The translations under genes were made by a program, and so were the position numbers. Below are positions 10,761 through 23,028 of a stretch of 64,000 bases of DNA, in pieces (the stretch's first letter is position 1; each line of letters begins with the position of its first letter). The notes below the pieces were generated by a model. That model had not been told where the DNA came from. It did no database searches and was given only the letters and a program-made list of their open reading frames with translations. The stretch covers positions 418,569,081-418,633,080 of the forward strand of contig NC_058518.1 in assembly GCF_904849725.1 (NCBI RefSeq), in the 5' to 3' direction. The DNA comes from Hordeum vulgare subsp. vulgare. Taxonomy: Eukaryota > Streptophyta > Magnoliopsida > Poales > Poaceae.

Positions 10761-11489
10761 TCAAATACCGAGATTACTATAGTCTAATCCGGGGATGTCA
10801 CAACTCTCCCCTACTAACAAGAATTCTCGTCCCAAGAATTTAGAGGTAGAAGGAAAGAGCTTGGGGTATTCATCGCGAAGATGATCCTCGTGTTCCCAAG
10901 TGGCTTCATCTTCAGAATGATTTGACCACTGCACCTTAAAAAACTTGGTGACTCTGCGACGAGTCTGACGTTCAGCCTGGTCGAGAATGCGGACCAGATG
11001 TTCTTTATAAGAGAGGTCTTGTTGCAGCTCAAGCATATCATGATCCACTTCTCGAATATGATCCTTGAAGCAGCAGCAGAGCTGAGACACATGGAAGACA
11101 TCGTGAACCCAAGAAAGGTTCGCCGGCAGTTCCAATTGATAAGCCATTCTTCCACGCCTTTTGAGAATTGTGAAAGGACCAATATAGCGAGGAGCTAACT
11201 TGCCCTTGATCCCAAAACGATGAGCACCTCTTATTGGTGTGACACGAAGATAGGCCTTTTCGCCAGGTTGATAGACCATATCTTGATGATGACGGTCATA
11301 CTGACTCCTCTGATGAGACTGAGCAACCTTCAGATTCTCATGAATAATGCAGACTTGATCTTCGACATGTTGGAAATCATACGGACCGAAGAGCGATCGG
11401 TCCATTGAATGGTGGCTCGAGAATTTCGTACGAAGCCAAGTGTAAAGGATACTTTGGAGCCAAAGATGTACAGGAGAGTCAGGTTTCAA
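10761..11489 (-). pseudogene. N2 integrase C-terminus with chromodomain (remnant of gypsy pol)
   Basis: This open frame (242 residues, no ATG at its upstream end) contains the typical tail of a Tekay-type gypsy polyprotein. First is a segment with SQYDRHHQ, then the GPY/F-type module (GKLAPRYIGPFTILKR), then VHDVFHVSQL. A chromodomain follows (VRILDQAERQTRR...KVQWSNHSEDEATWEHED). In family members this domain guides integration to chromatin. The frame reads through the purine tract and stops inside the 3' LTR at 10761, as in N4. Gag, protease, RT, RNase H and the integrase core are missing upstream, so it is a deletion remnant without an obvious way to be translated. Family assignment is confident; function of this copy is unlikely. 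Confidence 0.75.
10803..10820 (-). other. N2 polypurine tract
   Basis: The minus strand reads TAGTAGGGGAGAGT immediately before the 3' LTR start at 10802. This is the expected primer for plus-strand DNA synthesis and it fixes the orientation of N2. Confidence 0.7.
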
Positions 11490-14400
11490 TCCTGTGGAAC
11501 TTTGGGCTATGGGTCCACCATGTGGGCCGAGAGTAGGCAGAGGGGTGACATATTATACGGTCTTGGGGTGCTAGTTATGTCGGCAACAACATCGGTACCA
11601 AGGGCGGGGGACGAATAGAACCATTTTCCTGTTCGTTGAAACGAGGTGGACCAATAGGCAAGGTTCACGTCCACCGGCGGCTACCGGGATGTTATCCACA
11701 ATAGTAACAGGGTCTTACTGACAGAGTTGTATACCGAGAATTTTACCTAGGCAGGGAATTAACACTGCTTAGATAAGTTATGCCACAAGAAAGGTTAAAG
11801 AGACCAATGGGAAGGAAAATGTTTTCACACATACAAGTATTAAAGTATACCATTCCCGAGGAAAACATAGAGTATGGTATACATGACAGGTCATCAAGTA
11901 CATAACCATTTTGATAAAGAGGCAAGAAGAATCAAGATGTTTACCCATACCACGTGGTCTGGATAATTTATCGGGAACAATTTAGCATTGCGCTTCCAAT
12001 GTTCCTGTTGAAATTTGAAGTACCACATCCGTGCTTCGGGGTAGCATCGACATGGTCACCAGATAAAGGTCGGACCAATGGGTACACAAAGAGGATCCAT
12101 GAGGAACAACTTATGAAATAAGTCATATAGTTCTCCATAGGGTAGAATGGTTAACCTTACGCATGGAAGAATTTATATCAATAGGTCCTTCGGCCTGGTG
12201 TGCCAGACAAGACATCACCGTACCGGTTACATAAAGACCAAAGTTATAATTATTGGGAAAATGTTCCAACCATCATATCTGCCCGAGATTCCGATCTTGT
12301 TGGTGTTAGGATACCTCAGACTGAAGATGCCTGAGAAGAAAATATGATGATGTGGGATTCTCAGGACATGAACTACGCAAGCAATCCTTGGACCACGAGT
12401 TGGATTATAAGACACATGAACACCATGTCAAGACATTCGTGCCCACGTGGAATTCTTATGTCAACATGCGACTGAGTTCTCATTTGGGAACCATCATCGA
12501 GGATAGCAAGGCTCCATGTGTAAGCCTGGATTAGCTCTTATGAAGGAACTTCTTTTCCCTTGACCAAATCAGTGAGTGGCTTGGCGTCCTAAGAGAACTT
12601 ATACGAAGTGAAGATAACAAATCTTCAAAACATATAATACTTTGCACTTGCGTGCATGATTTGGGAAGATCCTAGAAGAAGCAAAATAAAACTTCCACAT
12701 ATTCACGGTGGCAAGAATGCACATAAGCTTTGGGGAAACATTTCTGATATAAAGCACATTCTTCATGAGCTAGGCACAAGTATAATCCTTTCAAGAGTTT
12801 CATCGTGGAACATGGAGAAGTTGAGGGTGTGGCTGATGGGCTCAACAACAATTCCTCGAGGTTTTGACAGGGATGAATTTCAAAAAATATAATATCAAGG
12901 AGATAGCATTGGTCAAATCAATGGTATAATGTTGTATGCTCGATGGAACAACAACAATTAAACATTGGTCGAAGGGTGCACTCGGAATGCGGACGGAGTA
13001 GCACAACCAATGTCAAAATGATGAGTCAACACCCAACACACCAAGAAGGAAACAATCAGATGTTATTCTCAAGGCAAATGGGTTGCCAGAAGTATTAGGA
13101 TCACACATCAAGGTTCACTTGTTGGTATTCCGGTTTGAAACAACACGGGACCAAGAAATGAATGGTGGTGCCGAGAAGTATCACTATATCAAGAATTCTT
13201 AAGAGGTGCAATGATGCTCACAACATTCTTGACAGAAAAGATAGTAATACTTCAAGGTAGAATACAACATAAGCTGAACTAGCAAGGAACTCAAGGGACA
13301 ACACAAAACATGATCAGGTTTGTGTGGGACTGAAGGCAACAAGGTTTGTGATGATAACACAAATCATTGAGGGGCAAGGATGGTATTTCTCATCATGCAT
13401 CCGATCGGTGCCCTGGAAGAACTCACAATGCTGATGATGACCACGACACAATTGTCTAGAACTTCACGAAGATGTAATCGATCAGCAACGACATCAATCA
13501 AGGGAATGATGAAGCTACAGGTTGTCTGAAACACAATAAGACTACTTGCTCAGAATTGAGATTGCCTTTCAGGACAACCAACATGATGTGGAAAGTTCGA
13601 AGCACGCTTAACGCACAGTTGGAATTGTGTTCCAGGGATGGAGGGTATAGATAGCATGGTCAAGCTCCAACATGACCATGATGATGTAGCTTAACAGCTT
13701 AGAATGACACGATCGAGTACAAACTCGTAAACAAGGAAGATTACTAAAAATTGTTGAATCGCAATGCGTACTCGATTCAGTTATCGATGTACTTGCCTGT
13801 CCAACGATTCAAAACACGCGGAAAACTGGAATAAATGAAAATATCATAGTTGATGAGGAGCTCACAAGATGTTATATAGCTCCGAGATATCCTCGGGCTA
13901 CAAGGAATAATACTTGAAGGTAGATCAACATTAAGGCCTGGACCAATGTATTCATCTGAAGAAGACAAGTACTTTAACTCGTCTGAGAATGAAATCAAGG
14001 TAGGACAACATGGTCGGAACCACGATTGTAAGGTACCAAACGACAGATACCAGATCAAATCATAGAATTATTGATTATTGTTACGGGGAGTTTGTATGAT
14101 AGGGTCAACGTCGTTTCCATGGGCATGAACACAAATTTCAAGGTCGACTCCCACTTCCTCAATGCATCACCTGCCATTTACTCCTCGCCTTTGATCAGGT
14201 TGTAGCTTAAAAAGATTATCTGGCAAAACACCAGAAGAGCAGGACTCATGAAAACTTTTCGGTTTATGTTGATTTAGGAAGGCATAGGTTCAACCAATCG
14301 GGGCATCTTAGGAACATATACCACAAACTTCAAGAGTAATTAACACATGCTTGAAGGGCATGGCTGACAAATCGTATAGTACAACTTATCAGAGGGAGAA

Positions 14401-15403
14401 GACACAATTTACCAATGGCATCATGTGTCACGGGAAGCAATCACAAGAATTTTCTAAAGCAAAGGATGTCGTCAGATAATAACTCAAATGAGTTTGGCAA
14501 TCCAGAAATGATCTGATGTGAGTATCGGTACTCAATCAAAGGGGGTAAAACGCAAGGCATCGGATTATAGAACATCTTAAAAATATCGATACTTAACTAC
14601 CAAAGGAATTAAGATTTCCAGATTGGTGTATCATAAAGAGATGCTCTGGTCAAATACCAGTAAGTTGAATGGACTTAGATGGACAGCCAACCAAAGTTGA
14701 TTTGTTGAGAACCCGCTCCATCTGGAAGGACGTCTGAGCCGGAAGATAATTCATGAGTATCAACAGATGATTGTGTGCATTCACCCAAAGGTAGAATCAA
14801 TAAGATCACAGGAAATTCACAAAGGAATTTTAATGAATGCGGCTACGCATATGGATTTAACCATAACACAAGCAGGTGAGAAGGTCAAGAGCAATAGGCT
14901 ACTGGGGATTCCGAAAGATTGAATAGTAGTTTGAAGAATTTTTTAAACCCATGAGAACTGATGACAGACGGATCCCCGATAAGATAATTCATTGCATCTC
15001 GTGAAACAAGAGAAATTAGAAAAGAAGGTATGAATGACATTTGCATGTAGTCATCCATAGTGGTTGACGAAGGAAGGGAAATTGCAGAAGCGATGAGCAC
15101 AAGTTCTCGAGAGAACATCAGAGAGTAACTTCGGAGTCTTCTGATGGATCAAGCCATCGTGTGAAATATGAGGCTCCCCGGAAGGAAATACTTACGCGAA
15201 CCTAATGTTAGAGTTAGTAAAACCTTTAACCTGAAAAAGAAGAGAGAGTAGAGCCCATAGTATAGGAAAGGAGTAAAATATATTAATACCACCCAATTGA
15301 GATGTGGGCCCGTAAGCCTCAACATTAGTGTTAGTAAAGTTTTTCAAACACTAGACTCAACTTCGGCCAAGGAGTTGGAAAGGGGGCTACCTACAGGCAG
15401 TCA
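11490..15403 (-). other. N2 interior without recognisable coding sequence
   Basis: In about 3.9 kb I find only short open frames (60-93 codons) without retroviral motifs on either strand. The AT-rich, moderately complex sequence does not look like decayed pol. It probably represents the replaced or rearranged body of a non-autonomous Tekay relative that kept only LTRs, primer site, purine tract and the chromodomain end. Confidence 0.55.
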
Positions 15404-15418
15404 CCTCTGATACCAACT
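15404..15418 (-). other. N2 primer binding site
   Basis: The minus strand reads AGTTGGTATCAGAGG directly after the 5' LTR. It matches the TGGTATCAGAGC initiator-Met-tRNA primer site except for the last base. Confidence 0.8.
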
Positions 15419-16189
15419 TGTGACGCCTTCGGTTTAATCATACACTAATCATACACGCAAATGCATACGATCAAACCCAAGGACTCACAGAAAGATATCA
15501 CAACACAACTCTAGACACTAATAAAATAATATAAGCTTTTTATCACAAGCCAGGGGCCTCGAGGGCTAGAATACAGAAGCTCGATAAACACACGAGTCAG
15601 CGGAAGCAACAAATATCTGAGTACAGACATAAAACATGGGGTGCCTTAGAGAAGGCTAGCACAAAAGAAACACGATCGAACGAGGCGAGGCCGCCTGCCT
15701 GGGAACCTCCTAACTACTCCTATCTTCAGCGGCCTCCACGAAGAAGACACCAACGGGGTGACATGCGTCGGCAGGAAACTCCATCTCCTGGGCTCCATCA
15801 TCTGGTCGCAGCAACGGATCAAGGGGACAAAGGGGGAGCAAAGCAGCGGTGAGTATTCATCCAAAGTACTCGCAAGACTTACATCAGAACTATGCTAAGT
15901 ATGGACTAGTATCAAAGAAGGGGTTTATATGTGGACTCACTACACCAATGCAAGAATAGAGAGAGAAGGTCTAGTCCTATTGAAGACTAGCATCATCAGG
16001 GTCTTGTAGCAATAGACGAGAATAGAGCAAGTTAACACAATTAAAAGTCATATTCCTCGAGGTCTTGCAGCAATAGAGCAAGTGAAGTCACGCCCAGAGA
16101 TCCTCGCTCGACTCCCTGCGAGGAAGCAATCCCAAGGCAACTAATTCCAGTTAAGTAACAATTGTAGTTGTATAAGATCAGGGCCCAAC
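15419..16189 (-). repeat. N2 5' LTR, fragment adjoining the primer site
   Basis: This matches the first 770 bases of LTR A (6697 onward) with numerous substitutions and a short rearranged patch near 16055-16080. It is cut at 16189 by N3. The last five bases CCAAC are the left copy of N3's target duplication (ACAAC on the right; the intact LTR A has ACAAC). Confidence 0.85.
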
Positions 16190-17856
16190 TGAAAAGGATC
16201 GAGATGGACCTAGAGGGGGGGTGAATAGGTACAAATCCAAATTTTAATAATTACTTAGCAATTTTAGGCAAATGTGCGGAATATGAGTGTAGGCCTAATA
16301 ATTGCTACGATAAGGAGTAAGCTATTTAGAGTGAAGTAAGACAAGCGGTAAACAATAATCAAATACAAGTACGTAATAAGGATTAACACAAGTGGAGAGT
16401 TAGGGTTAGGAATAACCGAAACTCCAAGAGAGACAAGGATTTATCAGGATGTTCACTTCCTTGGAGGGAAGCTACGTCACCGTTAGAGGGGCAGATGTTA
16501 CCACGAAGGCACACCAACGCCACGAAGGCTCACCCTATTCTCCCTTTGAGATAACTCCACGAAGGCGTTTCTCAACCACTAGTGGTAAGCCTTGAGGTGG
16601 CTTCCAAACCTTCACAAAATTTCCGGGGGAAATCACAATGGTTTGATTCCTCTCCGAAGACTCCTACCGCCTAGGAGTCTCCAACCTCCAAGAGTAACAA
16701 GATCACAGGGATTGCTTAAAACTTTCTCAAATCACAAATCACTTTGGTGGGAAGGAGGACAGGGAGACGATCTATCTTTTGATTGGAACAACACTCAAAG
16801 GGACTCACAAATGCTCTTGGGATCTAGTATTTGGTGTAGACAAGAGTGAGTGAGAGGAAAGGTGTTCTTGGATGTATTCTAGCTGTGTTGAACACTATTT
16901 CACGAGGTGGGAGAAGAGTATATATAGTGGGTAGTGAAAAACAGCCGTTGGGACACTTTAAGTCACACATGGTACGGACGTCCGACACTTGTCGGAAGTC
17001 TGGGGGTCCGCGAGGGGTCGGACGTCCCACAGGGGTCGGTCGTCCGAGGCCTGTAGATATGACTGAAAATATTGTGAATTGAACAGTGACCGGACGTCCG
17101 GAGAGGACCGGAAATCCGAGTTATTCGACTCAACTTCTAATGGTGGGAGGTTCCGGATTTCCGAAGGGGAACGGACATCCGGCCCTCGGACGTCCGGAGG
17201 GAGCCGGAAATCCGAGTTATAGAGCTCATGTTCTACTGGTGTAGGGCTCCGGATTTCCGGGGCTGGTTGGACGTCCGGCCCTCGGATGTCCGGAGGGAGC
17301 CGGATTTCCGAGTTAAATGACTCACAAACTTCTGGTGAAGGGCTACGGATTTCCGAAGCCTGCCGGTCGTCCGGCCCTCGGATGTCTTGAGGGAGTCGGA
17401 TTTCCGAGGTATATGACTCACAAACTTCTGGTGAAGGGCTACGGATTTCCGAAGCCTGCCGGTCGTCCAGCCCTCGGACGTCCGGAGGGAGCCGGATGTC
17501 CGAGGCAATAGACTTGTTTTGAGATAAGAACAGAGTGGAGAATATGTGGTATTGGGTATGACACTGAAGATGTGGTACGAGCAAGTTCATCGCAAAAGCT
17601 GTGATCCCCTCTTAATAGTGCGGGATCCCAATACTCAATATCAGTAAACTCAAAAGAATAGTCTACATCATCTTTTCTTAATCCCGAGCCTTCTCGAAAT
17701 ATAAATCCCAATCTTCTCAGACAACCTTTGGCACATAATTCTCAATCTACTAAAGTACTTGCCATCCTGAGATACACTCAACAAATAGGATTAGTTTCCT
17801 ATGTATGTGTTGTCATTAACACCAAAAGTCTATTAGGGGCATAGCATGCACTTTCA
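16190..17856 (-). repeat. N3 3' LTR
   Basis: The LTR is 1667 bp. It keeps a ~165-bp segment (about 16651-16815) that is missing from the 5' LTR. Its U3 carries four 96-bp minisatellite units (17119-17510), and a TATA box lies at 16919-16927 on the minus strand. In sampled stretches the two LTRs differ by under 3%. Confidence 0.9.
17119..17510 (-). repeat. 96-bp minisatellite in N3 LTR U3
   Basis: The block AGTTA..(G/T)A.CTCA starts at 17119, 17215, 17311 and 17407, an exact 96-bp spacing. Each unit contains several copies of the TCCGGA/CGGACGTCCG type palindrome. Because 96 is divisible by 3, both strands show long, meaningless open frames. The same array is at 41294-41686 in the 5' LTR. Confidence 0.9.
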
Positions 17857-18215
17857 ATCTCCCCCTTCTTGGTAGTTGATGACAACATATACATAGGTCT
17901 CAAAAAGATTTAACATACATTACAGTCTAGGAGATATTTAGTACGGAGCTCCCCCTTAGTATATGCATGATAAAATATCGAAACTCCCCTTTAATGTGTT
18001 TCTCGAACATATAATGGATCAACATGTAAAGATAATAGATCATCATAGAAAGACAATAGATCATCATAGAAGTAGTGGAGCAAAACATAATAGTCTATGA
18101 TGATATCATAGCAATCCATAGCAATCACAATCATTCATAAGTAGCCATACATGAGTTTATCCATTACATTAAATCTCCAAAGACTAAAAACTACGATACA
18201 TTACTCCCCCTTTGG
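17857..18215 (-). other. N3 polypurine tract cluster
   Basis: The functional tract abuts the LTR at 17857-17873 (minus strand AAGAAGGGGGAGA). Further tracts of the same type occur at about 17949-17957, 17985-17993 and 18203-18212, and another at 34474-34482 beyond the third ORF. Repeated polypurine tracts near the 3' end are a described hallmark of Sireviruses. Confidence 0.75.
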
Positions 18216-18258
18216 CACCAAGAACCAAAAAGGGAGGCACCAACAGCACCAACCACGC

Positions 18259-19401
18259 TCAGAGCTCATCAGCATCATCATCAGCATCATCACGCAAGCC
18301 ACTGCCACCAGCCTCGTCAAGGAAATCAGCCCACTTAGGACCAGATGGGAAGCCAAAATCAGTAGGAGGAGCAGCAGGAGGGGCCTCATCATCACTCACA
18401 TCAAGAGCGCCCGAGGCTCTCAGACGAGCCTTGAGGGCATTCTTGGAGGAGACTAAGCGAGAAACCACATCATGGGTTTGACCACACTGGAAAGAGAAGG
18501 CCTTCATCATAGCAGAACGTGCCTTGCCAAGGAATTTGGCAATGCGGCCGAGAGGAGCGGAGCTAGATGAGGGGGTGGCTGACCGGGCACCAGTGCGGCG
18601 AGTGGATGTGGAGGATGAGGGGGTTTTCTTGGGAGCATAGTTATCCGCCATGTGAGCGGGAATGACCCACTTGCGATGTGTGTGAGTGGCAGCCATAGAG
18701 AAATCAGCAACATGATTAATAAGAGCCTGGATGAAGGGGGCATGAGGAAAGGCTCGCTTGTATTGAAAGCTAGCAAGCCGAATCTCATGCCATAGAAAAT
18801 GAGGCACATTAATTTTGCCCTTGGGGTGCTCGAACAAGTGAGACATGATGTCAATACAATAGCCACTGCAAGAACCCTTATCACCCATCTTGGGATAGAT
18901 GGTGCGGATGAGACACTGAAAAATGATGAAATAAGGTGAGCGCCAGACGGAGACCTGGTTAAGGTCCTTCATGCGTTCATCCGCATCAAGCTCACTTAGT
19001 GGTTTGAGAAGATGCCCACAGGCCTCAATGGACTTATGCGCATGGTTAGGATCATCCCTATGTATTTTGAAGCCGGAGTTGGGGAAACCAAGTGCGGCAA
19101 CAAATGTATCATAAGTAGCTGTGAAGCGAACGTCAGAGGTGATCCAGCTGACAGTGTGGTTTGGACCAAAGTAGCATGTGGCATAGAACTGGTGAATGGC
19201 AGCAGCATTAAAGTCGCGATGAAAGGCAAACGGGGCGGCAAGCCCCGATGCCTCAATAAGCTCAATGTCACCCGGATATTTCGCCGGGTGCGTGCGAATA
19301 TGCTCAACATCAATATAGAGATGAACAGATAAACCCTTAGGAACTATGACTCTGGTAAAAATGTCCGCCTGGACGTGTGTGCGGAAACGTGAGTCCGTAG
19401 A
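18259..19401 (-). pseudogene. N3 third ORF ('env-like'), 3' part
   Basis: This is the C-terminal ~380 residues of the Sirevirus extra ORF, separated from its first ~141 residues (33436-33860) by N4. The fragment begins at the N4 junction with STDSRFRTHVQADIF and continues with a compact, probably folded part. It ends in a Ser/Thr-rich stretch and a strongly acidic tail (DDADDDADEL), stop at 18259. I see no signal peptide, membrane segment or fusion peptide, so 'env-like' refers only to position. Ignoring N4 and one GTAGA copy, the frame is continuous (about 520 codons), so it was intact when N4 landed. The biochemical role of this ORF in the family is not established. Confidence 0.7.
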
Positions 19402-22400
19402 TGTCACATCCCTGACACCTTAAGCAAGTTAGTTTAGTGCTCATGTTTTCTTTGCATTGGATCTAAGAAATTTTCAACAAGAACAAAGCAAGTGGTGAAG
19501 GAAAATTCTAAAACCCTAGCCACTTCTCAAAATAAGGGAAAATTCAAACTAGTTAAAAAATCAATGAACCCAAAATGGCCTCAAGAAAAGTTCAATCTTT
19601 CTGATAAATTATGAAAGTATATAAGCAATGCAGAAAACCTTTTCTTGCACTTTAAGAATTTTTAAATAAATGCAAAAAGATATTGGTTTCAAGTTTTAAA
19701 TTTCAAATCAGAAACTTTAAACTTTCAAAAATATTGAAAACTTTGGGAATGGTTGGAAATATTCCAACAAATATTCTCGTGTGTTTAAAATAGTTTGTAC
19801 AAACTATTTGGGAGCTGAAATAAATAGCAAGTTAATGAAATAGCAAAACAGAAACAAAACAGAAAGAAATGAGAAAAGTCTTACCTATCGCTCACCTGGC
19901 CCGGCCCAGCTTCTCCTGTCGTCTTCCTTCCCCGCCAGTGGGCAGCAGGAGGTGGCCGCCGCGTACTCCGGCGCGGCCACGCACCTGTGCGCCTGCCTGG
20001 CCGCCGCTTCACGCTGGAAAGCACGGGGATAACCTCCCCGAGCTCGTAGCTATCCATCCCCGTGCCCATTCTCCCCCTCTGCCTCGTTTCTTTCTGCCGC
20101 TATTGGAGCCCGAGCAGAGCTCGAGCTCCCCGTCGTTCTAGCCTACCTCTCTCCCTCCTGAGCCGCGCAATAGGTCTGCTGCAACTCCCTAAAGCTTTCT
20201 AGCCACGAGCCCGACGCCGAGACGCGGTGAAACGATGAGACACAGTCGTCTTCTTCCTCGGGTCACCGAAGTTCGTCGCCGGCGTTCTTCCTCTCCAGGC
20301 CGTCCCCGAGCAAGCTAGCGCCACCACTGCACTCCTCATGAGCTTGCGCATCTTTACCCTAAGATCTCCCCGTTGATCCCCTCCTCTAGGCCTAGTTCCA
20401 TCGGAGCCCGACGAGATCTGCCGCGGGAGCTCGTCGCCGGTAGCCCTCCGGTGATCAGCTCGTCCTTCTGAGGCCACCAGTAGCTTCACGCTGTCGCGTA
20501 GGTGTCGTAGGAGCTGAGTCCCGTGCGTAGCTCCCTCTGTTTCGATGACCTTGATGACGCCCGATCCTTGGCCGCCGGCAAGCTCATCGCCGGCGTCATC
20601 TCCGGCCAGATCAGCCCCAGCCAAGTGCAAAAATGAACCTGTGGTCCTCTGGTCGTTCCTCTGGTCCGAGTTTGGCCCCCTGTGCGCCGTTTCCGAGCCC
20701 CTCCGACGTACTGGCGCTCGCCGGAGGCTCCCCGCCGGCGAGGATGACCTCGCCGCCGGTGGATCTCAGCTGGCCTGAGCCACTGACGTGTGGGGCCAGC
20801 CTCTGGGAGTTTAGGAATAATAAAAATCAAATCAAATAATTTAATAAGACACTGACATGTGGGTCCAATAAGATTAATCAGCTAATTAAGTTTAATTTTA
20901 ATCTAAAACTGAACAGAGACACTAACGAGTGGGTCCCACTGGTCAGGTTTGACTTTCAACGGCCAGTTGGACCTGCTGATGTCATGCTGATGTAGTAAAG
21001 GGATTTTCCAGTATAAAAATAATTCCAGAAATGTTTAAAACTTTAAATATTCATAGAAATTAATCTGTAACTCCAATGAAAATAATTTATATATGAAAAA
21101 GTATCAGAAAAATTCAAGGAATCTGAATATGCCATTTTCAAACATGTTTGACAATGTTACAGAACCCAAACATGTAGTTTAATGAATAAGTTAATTCTTA
21201 TAAATACTTTATAAATGAAATTTGGCAAATATTTAAATTTCACTATGAATGGCATGATCAAACAGTGTTCTAATTACAAACCAGCAACTTAACATGTCAT
21301 CCCATGCATGTTAACATCAAGTTGATCTGAGCATCAGGTCGAATCAATTAAAATGGTATCCGAGAATACCTCGTTTGAAGTGATATTTGAATTTGATTCA
21401 AATCAACTTCAAACTTAATATATGCTAACTATATTAGTTTGTCACCTTGCATTCTCATGCCATGCTCATGCATCATCTTGATTGCATATGTTTGTTATTG
21501 ATTACTGTCATTCCTTTCGGTAGGCTCCGCTCCCCCGGATTCCACCGAATATCCGTCTGATGGATATTGTCACTCCTCTGAGCAACAAGGCAAGCAACCA
21601 TTTTGATCATCCCGATAAATCCCATGTTCTTGCTCCTGCACTTACTTATTGCATTAGGATCAAATGCTTCAACTGCTTTTGCCACGTTAGTTGAACCCAC
21701 TTCCTTTGCATGACCTAACCTTGTCACAGTAAATAGCCGAACCTTGCAACCTAGCATACCTGGTAGTTGTTTGAGCCATGATGTGCCTTATCCTTCTATG
21801 CATGCTATGCTTAGAGTTGTGTATGGTCTGTCATCTGGGAGATGAACAGAATTGTGAGAATGTGTTCGGTAAGCAAAGGTTGTGTGTTGAACCCGATTTG
21901 GTAAAGGTACCGGTGAAAGGCTGTGTAGGAGTACATGGCGGGTTGTTTCATTGGAACCGTCCTTCGGAACTGAGTTCCGTGTTTGTAATCCAAGACTAGA
22001 TACTACCACACGTTGGGATACTTAATTGACCCTCTCGATTTATTAATCGCTTAGTACTCGGTCCAGGAGTTGCAAGTAGTTTCTGGTGTTTATAGTCATG
22101 CTGGAGGCCGTGCATAGTGCTGACCTGAGAGGTGGGCTATGATGCGGTAGGCAGTGGAACCGTGTACCAGCTGGCACCCAGATGGTGGGCTTGGGAACCC
22201 TGCGCACATCGTCTGAGGCCGTGGCGGAAACCTCGGCCGGACTTCCGTACGGGTTACTCTCAGATAGGCGATAAACCTGGACTAGGTACTAGTGTGGTTA
22301 ACGGTCGTGGCCGACTCCCTCGCTGGGCTTCCGCTTGAAGGTTGCCGAGGTGCATGACGTGCACATGGAGATAAGTGGCGAGAGCGTGTGTGACGAAGTA

Positions 22401-22420
22401 CACCCCTGCAGGGTTATGAT

Positions 22421-22444
22421 CTATTCGAATAGCCGCGTCCGCGG
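22421..22444 (+). promoter_or_regulatory. Conserved palindromic LTR motif shared with N2
   Basis: CTATTCGAATAG is followed by CCGCGTCCGCGG, preceded by GTACACCCCTGCAGGG. Relative to the element it has the same orientation and spacing as in N2, although the surrounding LTR sequences have diverged. Confidence 0.55.
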
Positions 22445-23022
22445 ATATGGACTACTTGGAGACATATGTTGTTCATAGATAACTTCAATGGCTACTCATA
22501 AAATTGTCAAGATAAGCGTGAGTGTCGTGGACGGCAATTCCGTATGGAGACGGAATGATTCCACGATGGTGTATTGTTGTGGTGTTAGTGGACTCGTGTG
22601 CGAGAAATCAAGTTGTCAAAATTATTTAAAAATGCAAGTTGTCTAGCCACGAGTCAAATGCTGGCTTGCCGCATGAAAACCCACAATACCTTATTGATAC
22701 TTTGCATGAGTAGATAGTTATCCTAAAGCCTTGCTGAGTACCTCCGTACTCATGTTTGTTTAATAAATGTTGCCGAGGTTGCTAATGACCCTAATGGAGG
22801 GTTCTTCGTAGACATCGACGACGACGAGTAGCTGGTGTCCCAGCTACGATCTGGCCCTACGTTGGGTCTGTAGTATAGTCAGGCCATGTGCCTTCTAGTT
22901 GCACCTGTCTGTACTCAGACGGTTTTAAACTCTTCCGCTGGCTTGTAACTGAATGACTGTTATTATGGGTCGTGAGACCCTTACTGTGTAATATTATGTG
23001 TGTGGCTCTTCCGAGCCTCTTA

Positions 23023-23028
23023 AATAAA
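23023..23028 (+). terminator. Candidate polyadenylation signal of the N4 LTR
   Basis: AATAAA lies in 'CTCTTAAATAAAGTTTG', about 560 bp before the LTR end. It lies within the segment deleted from the 3' LTR, where it would be needed for 3' processing. Another AATAAA near 22762 is kept in both LTRs. Confidence 0.45.

Larger units (their letters stand above)
6697..10802 (-). repeat. N2 3' LTR (complete)
   Basis: On the minus strand this LTR starts TGTGACATCCCCGGATTAG at 10802 and ends at 6697, 4106 bp. Downstream of the AT-rich core promoter near 10500 is a GC-rich leader (9400-10450) with a proline-rich open frame lacking an ATG, which I do not call a gene. It also holds the TCACCCTCG repeats and hairpin (8020-8255), the CTATTCGAATAG motif (7487-7498) and a TACA microsatellite (9265-9345). 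Confidence 0.8.

Noticed and set aside
11490..15403. Decayed gag-pol inside N2
   Set aside because: Reading all frames for CCHC, DTG, YxDD and D-D-E type motifs gave nothing, unlike the easily seen decayed pol of N4.
17119..17510. Regular direct repeats considered as a CRISPR array
   Set aside because: Units are contiguous without variable spacers, lie inside a plant retrotransposon LTR and occur in both LTRs.
17233..17511. Long repeat-like open frames on both strands (also 41408-41683)
   Set aside because: They are produced by the 96-bp, CG-rich LTR minisatellite, whose period is divisible by three; no start context or domain supports a protein.
19869..20839. Open frames in the GC-rich part of the N4 LTR (and 30070-31078)
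   Set aside because: Present in both LTRs with frame-breaking differences and on both strands; no motif.
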